Assembly (NCBI RefSeq): GCF_013817345.1 | Contig: NZ_JACDCW010000002.1 | Coordinates: forward strand, 71,498-116,147 | Direction of reading: 5' to 3' | Source: Methylibium sp. | GTDB taxonomy: Bacteria > Pseudomonadota > Gammaproteobacteria > Burkholderiales > Burkholderiaceae_C | DNA: 44,650 nucleotides | In this document: positions 1-9,340 of the stretch, piece after piece | Numbering within the stretch: the stretch's first letter is position 1 | Layout of the letters: each line of letters begins with the position of its first letter | Program-made: the position numbers and the translations under genes | Notes under the pieces: model-generated | What the model saw: only the letters and a program-made list of their open reading frames with translations | What the model was told of the DNA's origin: nothing | Database searches by the model: none

Positions 1-19
1 GGCAGTCGGCCGCTCCTAA

Positions 20-2083
<2,064 letters not shown>

Positions 2084-2126
2084 CGCCGCGTCGCCGGATA
2101 CTGGCGTTCAGAAGGAGTCACCCGCC

Positions 2127-2660
2127 ATGACTATTCACACCATTCTCAAGATGGGCGACCCGCGCCTGCTGCGCATCGCGCAGCCGGTGCACGAGTTCGA
2201 CACGCCCGAGTTGCACGCGCTGGTCACCGACATGTTCGAGACCATGGAGGCGGCCCGTGGTGCAGGTCTGGCGGCGCCGCAGATCGGCGTCGATCTTCAA
2301 CTGGTGATCTTCGGTTTCGGCAGTACCGATCGCTATCCCGAAGCGCCGCCGGTGCCGCGCACCGTGCTGATCAATCCGCAGATCACGCCGCTCACCGACG
2401 CGCTCGAAGAGGACTGGGAAGGCTGCCTGTCCGTGCCCGGCCTGCGAGGCGTGGTGCCGCGCTTCGCGCGCATCCGCTACCGCGGGTTCGATCCCGAAGG
2501 CCAGCCGATCGACCGCGAGGCCGAGGGCTTCCACGCCCGCGTGGTGCAGCACGAATGCGACCACCTGATCGGCACGCTGTACCCGATGCGGGTGCGCGAT
2601 TTCAGCCGGTTCGGCTATACCGACGTGATGTTTCCGGGGCTCGACGCGCCCGACGACTGA
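2127..2660 (+). CDS. def: Peptide deformylase
   Basis: Metalloenzyme removing the N-terminal formyl group from nascent proteins. All three signature motifs are present in 177 residues: [10 protein letters not shown] at residues 45-54, EGCLS with the metal-binding cysteine at 100, and HECDH at 142-146 supplying two histidine ligands and the catalytic glutamate. A good ribosome binding site (AGAAGGAG) lies about 10 nt before the ATG. It follows ligA and converges with the esterase gene, the two stop codons being 46 nt apart. Burkholderiales often carry more than one def; this copy is not beside fmt, so it may be a second deformylase, which I cannot settle from this window. Confidence 0.96.
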   Translation: MTIHTILKMGDPRLLRIAQPVHEFDTPELHALVTDMFETMEAARGAGLAAPQIGVDLQLVIFGFGSTDRYPEAPPVPRTVLINPQITPLTDALEEDWEGCLSVPGLRGVVPRFARIRYRGFDPEGQPIDREAEGFHARVVQHECDHLIGTLYPMRVRDFSRFGYTDVMFPGLDAPDD

Positions 2661-2706
2661 ACGAGTCCGGCGCTCCTTGCGGGCGTGCGTCCGAGGACGT
2701 GCCCGG

Positions 2707-3360
2707 CTACTTCAGCAAGGGCTTGAGCACCGGCCACACATTGGCCAACATCAGCGGCTGCGCCGATTCGCGCGGGTGGATCCGGTCGGACTGGAACAGC
2801 TCCGCCGCATTCGCCACGTCGGCCACACTCTTGAGCAGGAAGGGGACAAGCGCCACGCCCTGATCCTTCGCAACGCTCGCGAACAGCGCCGCAAAATCGT
2901 CCGAGTAAGCGCGCCCGTAGTTCGGCGGCACCTGCATGCCCAGCAGCAGCACCTCGGCACCGGCCGCCTTCGATGCCTGCGTCATCTCGGCCAGGTTGCG
3001 CTCGGTCATGTCGAGCGGCAGGCCGCGCAGTGCGTCGTTGCCGCCGAGTTCGATCACGACGACATCGGGCTTGTGCTGCGCCAGCAGGGCCGGCAGGCGC
3101 GAACGCCCGCCGGCGGTGGTGTCGCCGCTGATGCTGGCGTTGACCACCGTGGCCCCGATCTTCTCGGCGCCCAGCTTCTTCTCGAGCAGTGCGACCCAGC
3201 CGCTGCCGCGCTTCAGGCCGTATTCGGCCGACAGGCTGTCGCCCACTATCAGCACCACCGGCCGCGCCGTCTGCGCCTGCGCGGCCAGCGGTGCGGCGAT
3301 GCAGCCCCACAGCCCGACCGCGGCGGCCCGCTTGATACAGTCCCTTCGGCTCAAGCCCAT
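2707..3360 (-). CDS. tesA: Secreted SGNH-family arylesterase/lysophospholipase (TesA-like)
   Basis: GDSL/SGNH hydrolase of the TesA/arylesterase group, predicted to cleave acyl or aryl esters in the periplasm. Length is 217 residues. The N-terminus has SRRDCIKR followed by a hydrophobic stretch and AQAQ, so it is a Tat-like or Sec signal of about 30 residues. Block I is GDSLS with the nucleophile Ser42, block II contains ISGDTT near 77-82, block III is GGND with Asn108, and block V is SDRIHP with Asp192 and His195. I chose the ATG at 3360 because AAAGGAG sits about 9 nt upstream and the signal peptide begins there; the longer open frame runs into the neighbouring ABC gene. It is divergent from that ABC ATPase, as tesA is from ybbA in E. 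coli. Confidence 0.9.
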   Translation of the reverse strand: MGLSRRDCIKRAAAVGLWGCIAAPLAAQAQTARPVVLIVGDSLSAEYGLKRGSGWVALLEKKLGAEKIGATVVNASISGDTTAGGRSRLPALLAQHKPDVVVIELGGNDALRGLPLDMTERNLAEMTQASKAAGAEVLLLGMQVPPNYGRAYSDDFAALFASVAKDQGVALVPFLLKSVADVANAAELFQSDRIHPRESAQPLMLANVWPVLKPLLK

Positions 3361-3379
3361 CCGGAGTGCTCCTTTCAAC

Positions 3380-4048
3380 ATGCCCGATTCCATCATCGCC
3401 GTCGAGCACGTCAGCAAGCGCGTGCAGGATCCGAGCGGCGAACTGACCATACTCGACGACATCGATTTCGCGCTCGCGGCGCAGGAATCGGCTGCCATCG
3501 TCGGGGCTTCCGGCTCGGGCAAGAGCACGCTGCTGGCCATCATTGCCGGGCTCGACACGCCCAGCGAGGGCCGGGTGCGGCTCGCCGGCACCGACCTTTT
3601 CTCGCTCGATGAGGACGCGCGCGCCGCGGTGCGTGCCCAAAGCGTCGGGTTCGTGTTCCAGAGCTTCCAGCTCATGAGCAACCTCACGGCGCTGGAGAAC
3701 GTGATGCTGCCGCTGGAGCTGCAGGGCCGCGCAGACGCGAAGGCGCAGGCCACCGAGATGCTCGCGCGCGTGGGTCTCGCCCAACGTCTCGGCCACTATC
3801 CGCGCGTTCTGTCCGGCGGCGAACAGCAGCGCGTGGCGCTGGCCCGCGCCTTCGTCGTGCGGCCGGCCGTGCTGCTGGCCGACGAGCCCACCGGGAGCCT
3901 CGATTTCGCGACCGGCGAAACGGTGATCCAGCTGATGTTCGAGCTCAACCGGGAGCAGGGCACGACGCTCGTGATGGTGACGCACGATCGCAGCATCGCG
4001 GCGAGGTGCGACCGACAAGTGCAGATCGAGGCGGGCCGGCTGATATAG
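3380..4048 (+). CDS. ybbA: ABC transporter ATP-binding protein, YbbA/LolD type
   Basis: ATPase subunit of a MacB/LolD-class ABC system; 222 residues. Walker A is GASGSGKST at residues 42-50, the Q-loop is in QSFQLM, the signature is LSGGEQQR near 144, Walker B is VLLADEPTG near 163-171, and the H-loop His is in VTHD. The start at 3380 gives the normal family length; the open frame continues upstream only as a shadow of the esterase. Divergence from a tesA-like gene matches the E. coli tesA/ybbA arrangement, hence the symbol. The large permease (ybbP) that normally follows is absent; the next gene is rlmB, 115 nt away. The partner must be elsewhere or lost. Confidence 0.88.
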   Translation: MPDSIIAVEHVSKRVQDPSGELTILDDIDFALAAQESAAIVGASGSGKSTLLAIIAGLDTPSEGRVRLAGTDLFSLDEDARAAVRAQSVGFVFQSFQLMSNLTALENVMLPLELQGRADAKAQATEMLARVGLAQRLGHYPRVLSGGEQQRVALARAFVVRPAVLLADEPTGSLDFATGETVIQLMFELNREQGTTLVMVTHDRSIAARCDRQVQIEAGRLI

Positions 4049-4163
4049 CCGGTGCGCCGGCGCAGACGGCCGAGCAGCCGTTGCGAAGCAAGGCACCTGC
4101 GGGCGGAAACGCGGCAGACGGTCTCCCAGCAGATCGCCGCCAGCGGCCTTCCATAATCGTCGG

Positions 4164-4904
4164 ATGTCTCCCTCAAGAATCCTCTTCGGCTTTCACGCCG
4201 TCTCCATTCGCCTGAAAACCGCGCCCGGCTCGGTCGTCGAGCTCTACGTCGACGGCACCCGGCGCGACATGCGCATGAAGCAGTTCCTCGACCGCGCCCG
4301 CGAAGCCGGCGTGCGCCTGCTGGAAAGCGACGAGCTGCGCCTGCAGGCCCTGTCGGGCACTCATCGTCACCAGGGCGTCGTCGCCAAGGTGGCGCCGCTG
4401 CCGGTGAGCAAATCGCTCGATGACCTGCTCGATGCGGTGGAGGGCCCGCCGCTGCTGCTGGTGCTCGACGGCGTGACCGATCCGCACAACCTCGGCGCTT
4501 GCCTGCGCGTGGCCGATGGCGCCGGGGTGCACGCCGTGATCGCGCCCAAGGACCACGCGGTCGGCGTGAACGCCACGGTCAGCAAGGTCGCCAGCGGGGC
4601 AGCCGAGACGGTGCCTTACTTCATGGTCACCAACCTGTCGCGCACCTTGGGCGAGCTGAAGGAGCGCAACGTCTGGACGGTCGGGCTCGCCGACGATGCG
4701 CCGCGCACCCTCTACGCCGCCGACCTGCGCCAGCCGCTCGCACTGGTGTTGGGCGCCGAGGGCAGCGGGCTGCGCCAACTCACCCGCAAGACCTGCGACG
4801 AAGCCGTCAGCCTGCCGATGGCTGGTGCGGTAGAAAGCCTCAACGTCTCGGTGGCCAGTGGCATCTGCCTGTACGAGGCGGTGCGCCAGCGCGGTAGCGC
4901 CTGA
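4164..4904 (+). CDS. rlmB: 23S rRNA (guanosine-2'-O)-methyltransferase RlmB
   Basis: SPOUT-class (TrmH/SpoU) methyltransferase that uses S-adenosylmethionine to methylate the 2'-OH of a guanosine in 23S rRNA (G2251 in E. coli). In 246 residues there is an N-terminal L30e-like RNA-binding domain (LFGFHAVSIRLK to about residue 75), then the knotted catalytic domain with LDGVTDPHNLGACLR (motif 1), VLGAEGSGLR (motif 2) and PMAGAVESLNVSVAS (motif 3). The order and spacing are typical. The sirtuin gene begins 11 nt after the stop, so the two are probably co-transcribed. The preceding 115 nt hold no gene. Confidence 0.95.
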   Translation: MSPSRILFGFHAVSIRLKTAPGSVVELYVDGTRRDMRMKQFLDRAREAGVRLLESDELRLQALSGTHRHQGVVAKVAPLPVSKSLDDLLDAVEGPPLLLVLDGVTDPHNLGACLRVADGAGVHAVIAPKDHAVGVNATVSKVASGAAETVPYFMVTNLSRTLGELKERNVWTVGLADDAPRTLYAADLRQPLALVLGAEGSGLRQLTRKTCDEAVSLPMAGAVESLNVSVASGICLYEAVRQRGSA

Positions 4905-4915
4905 CGCCAAGCGCC

Positions 4916-5686
4916 ATGGCGCAGGAGGCGATCGAAGAAGTGCGCGGCTGGCTCGCCGAAGCGCCGCACATCGCCGTGCTCACCGGCGCCGGCATGTCGG
5001 CCGAAAGCGGCATCGCCACGTTCCGCGACGCCTTGACAGGCCTGTGGGCTCGCTTCGACCCGCAGCGGCTCGCCTCTCCCGAAGGATTCGCGGCCGATCC
5101 AGCGCTGGTGTGGGACTGGTACGCGAGCCGCCGCGCCGGCGTGATGGCGGCCAAGCCGAACGCCGGCCATCGCGCCCTGGCCGACTTCGAACGCCGCCAT
5201 CCCGGGCGGCTCCACGTCGTCACGCAGAACGTCGATGACCTGCACCAGCGCGCCGGCAGCGAGAACGTGATCCGCCTGCACGGCGACATCCTCGAAGACC
5301 GCTGGTTCGATGCCTGCCGCCGCCACGCCCGCGGCGGGAACGTGTGCGATCCAAGCTGGGCCGAACCGGGCAGCCCGCCGGCCTGCGCCGATTGTGGCAA
5401 CCGGGTGCGCCCCGGCGTGGTGTGGTTCGGCGAGGCCTTGCCGGTGGCCGCGCTCGAAGCGGCCGAACAACTTGCGCGGCGCTGCGCCGTGATGCTCGTC
5501 ATCGGCACCTCCGGCGCGGTGCATCCCGCGGCCGGCCTGGCCTACACCGCGCGCCGCGCAGGCGCAAAGGTGGTCATCGTCAATCCGCAGCTGAGCGAGC
5601 TCGATCCGCTGGCCCTGCGTCGATTGCAAGGCACCGCCGCCGCGCTGCTGCCGCTGCTGTTGGCCGAGGAGCCGCTCGCGGCATAG
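4916..5686 (+). CDS. NAD-dependent protein deacylase, class III sirtuin (CobB/SIRT5-like)
   Basis: Removes acyl groups from lysines using NAD+. The Rossmann motif GAGMSAESGIATFRD occupies residues 24-38, TQNVDDLHQRAG lies at 103-114, and the catalytic histidine is His122 in LHGDI. Tyr69 and Arg72 form the YxxR pair (in WYASRR) that in CobB and SIRT5 binds acidic acyl groups, so desuccinylase or demalonylase activity is likely. The putative zinc cysteines are 134, 144, 157 and 160: the second pair is the usual CxxC, but the first pair is nine residues apart instead of two. It lies between rlmB and upp with 9-11 nt gaps, suggesting one transcript. Confidence 0.92.
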   Translation: MAQEAIEEVRGWLAEAPHIAVLTGAGMSAESGIATFRDALTGLWARFDPQRLASPEGFAADPALVWDWYASRRAGVMAAKPNAGHRALADFERRHPGRLHVVTQNVDDLHQRAGSENVIRLHGDILEDRWFDACRRHARGGNVCDPSWAEPGSPPACADCGNRVRPGVVWFGEALPVAALEAAEQLARRCAVMLVIGTSGAVHPAAGLAYTARRAGAKVVIVNPQLSELDPLALRRLQGTAAALLPLLLAEEPLAA

Positions 5687-5695
5687 ACTGGCTTC

Positions 5696-6325
5696 ATGCC
5701 GGTCACCCTCGTCACGCACCCGCTGGTCAGGCACAAGGTCGGCTTGCTGCGCGCCACCGACATTTCGACCAAGAAGTTCCGCGAAATCACCCAGGAGCTG
5801 GCGCGCCTGATGGCTTATGAGGCGACCGCCGATTTCCCGTTGGAGACGGTGACGACCGAATGCTGGAGCGGGCCGGTCGAGATCGAGCGGATCAAGGGCA
5901 AGAAGGTCACCGTGGTGCCCATCCTGCGCGCCGGCCTCGGCATGCTGGACGGCGTGCTCGACATGATTCCCAACGCGAAGATCAGCGTGGTCGGCCTCTC
6001 GCGCAACCACGACACCCTGCAGCCCGAGCACTACTTCGAGAACCTGGTCGGCTCGCTGGCCGAGCGCACTGCGCTCATCATCGACCCGATGCTGGCCACC
6101 GCCGGCTCGATGATCGCCACCGTCGATCTGCTCGAACGCAAGGGCTGCCGCGACATCCGCGCGCTGGTGCTGGTGGCCGCGCCCGAGGGCATTGCGGCGC
6201 TGAACGCGGCGCATCCGTCGCTGCGCTGCTGGACGGCGGCCATCGACAGCCATCTCGACGAACACGGCTACATCATCCCGGGCCTGGGCGACGCAGGCGA
6301 CAAGATTTTCGGTACCAAAGGCTGA
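5696..6325 (+). CDS. upp: Uracil phosphoribosyltransferase
   Basis: Pyrimidine salvage enzyme converting uracil and PRPP to UMP. The 209 residues match the family length. The PRPP-binding loop is [10 protein letters not shown], and the C-terminal uracil-binding segment ends [14 protein letters not shown], as in typical Upp proteins. [17 protein letters not shown] at the N-terminus is also diagnostic. The ATG lies 9 nt after the sirtuin stop, and no strong Shine-Dalgarno is visible, so translation may be coupled. It converges with the MFS gene; the 44-nt gap between their stop codons can fold into a hairpin. Confidence 0.97.
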   Translation: MPVTLVTHPLVRHKVGLLRATDISTKKFREITQELARLMAYEATADFPLETVTTECWSGPVEIERIKGKKVTVVPILRAGLGMLDGVLDMIPNAKISVVGLSRNHDTLQPEHYFENLVGSLAERTALIIDPMLATAGSMIATVDLLERKGCRDIRALVLVAAPEGIAALNAAHPSLRCWTAAIDSHLDEHGYIIPGLGDAGDKIFGTKG

Positions 6326-6332
6326 GGTGGCC

Positions 6333-6366
6333 AAGGGCAGGGCGCTGCCGTGCAAGGCCCCTTTTC
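6333..6366. terminator. Possible bidirectional terminator between upp and the MFS gene
   Basis: The 44 nt between these convergent genes contain AAGGGC and a later GCCCCTT that can pair, with GGCAG/CTGCC nested inside, followed on the plus strand by a short T-run (CCTTTTC). The arms are imperfect, so this is a weak call. Confidence 0.3.
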
Positions 6367-6369
6367 AGG

Positions 6370-7623
6370 TCAACCGGAACCGGTGCGGCGCAGGCGCCGT
6401 TCGGCCCACACGCTCAGCCCCAGCGCGGCGATCACCCAGGCCAGCCCGACCCAGTGCAGACCGTTGTAGAGCTGATGACCCTGCGCACCCGCCGCCGCCT
6501 GCGCGGCGACCATGGCGCCGCCGCCGGCCGCACCCACCGCCTGCCCGAGGTAGATGGCCGAGGTGTTGAGGGCCATCAAGGCCGATGCCTGAGCCGGCGC
6601 GGCTTGTCCGAGGCGGACCTGCTGCGCCGAATTGGCCGCGAAGATGCTGAAGGCCCACGGCACCACCACGCAAGCCATCGACACATAGCCGCCGGCCAAA
6701 GGCCAGAGCAGCAGCGAAAGCGCGACCGCGCCGAGCAGCACCGGGACCGCACGCGCCGCGCCGATGCGGTCGACATGGCGCGAGAACAGCACATTGCCGA
6801 CCAGGCCGAAGGCGCCGAACCAGGCGAACAGCAGGCTGATCTCGGTCGCCCCGGCGCCCAGCGCTTCCTTGTAGTACGGCGCAAAGTAGGTGAACACCGT
6901 GAACTGGCCGGCGGCCGACAAGGCCGTGACGGCCACGATGGCCATCAGCACCGGATGCGTCAGTACCCCGCCCCAAGCGCGCAGGTTCATGGCCGGCGGC
7001 CGCACGCCGTCGGGCATGACGCGCCACACCCATACCGCACCGCCCGCAGCCAGCAGTGCGACGAGGGCAAAGGCCCAGCGCCAGCCGACCGATTCGCCGA
7101 TGAAGCTGTGCAGCGGCATGCCGAACACCGAAGCGACCGACCAGCCCAGGAAGATGAAGGTGATGGCGCGTCCGCGCTGCGCTGGCGGCGCCAGCCAGCC
7201 GATCGCCGCGGCGGCCTGCGGGGTGAACACCGCAGCGGCGAGCACGGATAGCGCGCGCACCGGCGTCAGCGCCGCGTAGCTGGGCATCAGCGCCGAGGCG
7301 GCATGGCCGAGCGCATACCAGACCAGCGTCAGGGTCAGCAGCCGCCGGCGGTCCCAGCCGCCGACGACCGCAGCGAGCAAGGGTGCGCCGACGCACATCA
7401 CCACCGCGGCGATGGCGATCAGTTGCCCGCCGAGCGCCACGCTGACCTCGAGCGACTGCGTCAGGTCGTTGAGCGAACCGGCCACGACCATGACGCCGCA
7501 GCCGATGACGAAGTTGCCGAACATGAGCGCCCAGCGGGCGCCGCGCAGCGTGTCGGCGGGCGGTAACGCGAGGGCGGCATCCTCGGCGGCCTTTGCTTGA
7601 AGGCCGCCGGGCGTGTCAGCCAC
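6370..7623 (-). CDS. MFS transporter, DHA1/AraJ-like exporter
   Basis: Major facilitator superfamily membrane protein of 417 residues with about twelve hydrophobic segments. The loop between helices 2 and 3 has GGWDRRRLL, a version of MFS motif A, and the family-typical ALTPVRALSVLAAAVFTPQA follows. It resembles the DHA1 drug/sugar efflux group (AraJ, YdhP); the substrate is unknown. The start is a GTG at 7623 that overlaps the stop of the upstream dehydrogenase gene by 8 nt, so translational coupling is likely. A later start at the ATG of MFGNFVIGCG would remove about 33 residues of soluble N-terminus but still leave all helices. Confidence 0.9.
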   Translation of the reverse strand: MADTPGGLQAKAAEDAALALPPADTLRGARWALMFGNFVIGCGVMVVAGSLNDLTQSLEVSVALGGQLIAIAAVVMCVGAPLLAAVVGGWDRRRLLTLTLVWYALGHAASALMPSYAALTPVRALSVLAAAVFTPQAAAAIGWLAPPAQRGRAITFIFLGWSVASVFGMPLHSFIGESVGWRWAFALVALLAAGGAVWVWRVMPDGVRPPAMNLRAWGGVLTHPVLMAIVAVTALSAAGQFTVFTYFAPYYKEALGAGATEISLLFAWFGAFGLVGNVLFSRHVDRIGAARAVPVLLGAVALSLLLWPLAGGYVSMACVVVPWAFSIFAANSAQQVRLGQAAPAQASALMALNTSAIYLGQAVGAAGGGAMVAAQAAAGAQGHQLYNGLHWVGLAWVIAALGLSVWAERRLRRTGSG

Positions 7624-8626
7624 GCATGACCCGCAGCGCCTCGGGGTTGACGATGTTGATCGGCGTGCCCGCGATATAGCTCACCACGCTGTCGAAGGCG
7701 GCACTGAAGTAGGCCTCGTAGCTGTCGAGCTCCACATAGCCGATGTGCGGCGTGCACACCGCGTTCTCCAGCCGCAGCAGAGGGTGGCCTTGCAGGATCG
7801 GCTCGCTCTCGAACACATCGATCGCCGCCATGCCCGGTCGGCCGCGATTGAGGGCGGAAACCAGCGCGCCTTCCTGCAGGAGTTCGGCGCGCGAGGTGTT
7901 GACGAACAGAGCCGTCGGCTTCATTCGCTGCAGGTCCTCGAGCGCGATGCCGCCGCGCGTGGTTTCGGCCAGCCGCAGATGCACCGAAAGCACGTCGCTG
8001 GCCTCGAACAAGGCCTCTCGCGAAGTGGCAGAAACACAGCCTTCGGCCTCGGCCTTGGCGCGCGAAGCCTCGCTGCCCCAGACCAGCACCTGCATCCCGA
8101 AGGCGCGCCCGTAGCCGGCCACGATCTGACCAATGCGGCCGTAGCCGAGGATACCCAGCGTCTTGCCCGCCAGGCCCGTGCCCAGCGCGAAGTTGGGCGG
8201 CATTGAAGCCTGCTTGAGCCCCGACTGCTGCCAGGCGCCGTGCTTGAGCGTGCCGATGTACTGCGGCAGCCGGCGCATCGCCGCCATGATCAGCGCCCAG
8301 GTCAGCTCGGCCGCCGCCACCGGCGAACTCGGCCCTTCGCTCACCGCGATGCCCAGCCGCGTGCAGGCCTCGACATCGATGTGCGGCCCCACGCGGCCGG
8401 TCTGGGCAATCAGCTTGAGCTTGGGCAGCTTCTCGAGCAACTGACGGGGAAAATGCGTGCGTTCGCGGATCGGCACCAGGACCTCTGCGTCCTTGAGCCG
8501 CACCGACAACTGGCCGATGCCCTTGACGGTGTTGGTGAAGACCTTGGCATTGCAGCCGTCGAGCTTGGTGGCACAGGGCAGTTTGCGAACCGCGTCCTGA
8601 TAGTCGTCCAGGATGATGATGTTCAT
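7616..8626 (-). CDS. D-2-hydroxyacid dehydrogenase family protein
   Basis: NAD(P)-dependent oxidoreductase of the D-isomer 2-hydroxyacid dehydrogenase family (336 residues). The nucleotide-binding fold has GKTLGILGYGRIG near residues 155-167, and the catalytic triad is visible as the Arg in NTSRAELL (about 246), Glu in FESEP (about 273) and His in CTPHIGY (about 294). The substrate cannot be deduced; such proteins are often labelled phosphoglycerate dehydrogenase-like. The start MNIIILDDYQ at 8626 gives the normal N-terminus; the frame is open further upstream but with no family similarity. It is divergent from the DUF1993 gene and overlaps the MFS gene, which may export a related acid (inference). 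Confidence 0.9.
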   Translation of the reverse strand: MNIIILDDYQDAVRKLPCATKLDGCNAKVFTNTVKGIGQLSVRLKDAEVLVPIRERTHFPRQLLEKLPKLKLIAQTGRVGPHIDVEACTRLGIAVSEGPSSPVAAAELTWALIMAAMRRLPQYIGTLKHGAWQQSGLKQASMPPNFALGTGLAGKTLGILGYGRIGQIVAGYGRAFGMQVLVWGSEASRAKAEAEGCVSATSREALFEASDVLSVHLRLAETTRGGIALEDLQRMKPTALFVNTSRAELLQEGALVSALNRGRPGMAAIDVFESEPILQGHPLLRLENAVCTPHIGYVELDSYEAYFSAAFDSVVSYIAGTPINIVNPEALRVMRG

Positions 8627-8738
8627 GGGGCAGGGCAGGGGTCGCGCCGTGGTGGCGCGACGGCTCTCGATTGTGCATGCCGAGCCGGCGCCCTGCCGCA
8701 ACCGGTAGCATCCCGCCGGCCCTTGAAGGAGAAGCGCA

Positions 8739-9248
8739 ATGACGATTTCCATGCATTCGGCCAGCGTGCCGGTTTACCTCACGATGCTCGGCAACCTTTC
8801 GAAGTGGCTCGACAAGGCGGTCGCGCACGCCCAGGCGCAGCAGGCCGATCCTGAGGCACTGCTCGCCGCTCGCCTGGCGCCCGACATGCTGCCGCTGCTG
8901 CGGCAGGTGCAGATCGCCTGCGACAGCGCCAAGTTCGGCGTGGCGCGGCTGGTCGAAGGCGTTGCGCCGACGTTCGACGACAACGAGACGACCCTGGCGG
9001 CACTGCAGCAGCGCATCGGCGCCACCGTGGCCTACATCAAATCGGTGCCGCGCGACAAGGTCGACGGCAGCGAAGCGAAGCTGGTCACCGTGCCGCGCCG
9101 CACCGGCGATCCGCTGCAGTTCACCGGCGAGCAGTACCTGATGCACTTCGCGCTGCCCAACTTCTATTTCCACATCACCACCGCCTATGCGCTGCTGCGC
9201 CACAACGGCGTGGAGCTGGGCAAGAGCGACTATCTGCGAGGGCAGTGA
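8739..9248 (+). CDS. DUF1993 family protein
   Basis: Small cytoplasmic all-helical protein of 169 residues matching DUF1993, a DinB-like four-helix-bundle group without a known reaction. Recognisable parts are SVPVYLTMLGNL at the start, the central APDMLPLLRQVQIACDSAK, and the C-terminal HFALPNFYFHITTAYALLR. A clear AAGGAG lies about 8 nt before the ATG at 8739. It is divergently oriented to the dehydrogenase/MFS pair, with 112 nt between start codons, where both promoters must lie. Confidence 0.9.
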   Translation: MTISMHSASVPVYLTMLGNLSKWLDKAVAHAQAQQADPEALLAARLAPDMLPLLRQVQIACDSAKFGVARLVEGVAPTFDDNETTLAALQQRIGATVAYIKSVPRDKVDGSEAKLVTVPRRTGDPLQFTGEQYLMHFALPNFYFHITTAYALLRHNGVELGKSDYLRGQ

Positions 9249-9340
9249 GGCGCGCGGAGCCTCATTGCCGTCTGGATACGGCAGAGAAGCTCCGCACCAA
9301 CACCGATGCGCTCGGCGGCTGCGGCCGCTAGCCTTGCCGC

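Noticed and set aside
2484-2495. GGGTTCGATCCC resembling a tRNA T-arm
   Set aside because: It lies in the middle of def, encoding RGFDP, with no cloverleaf around it.
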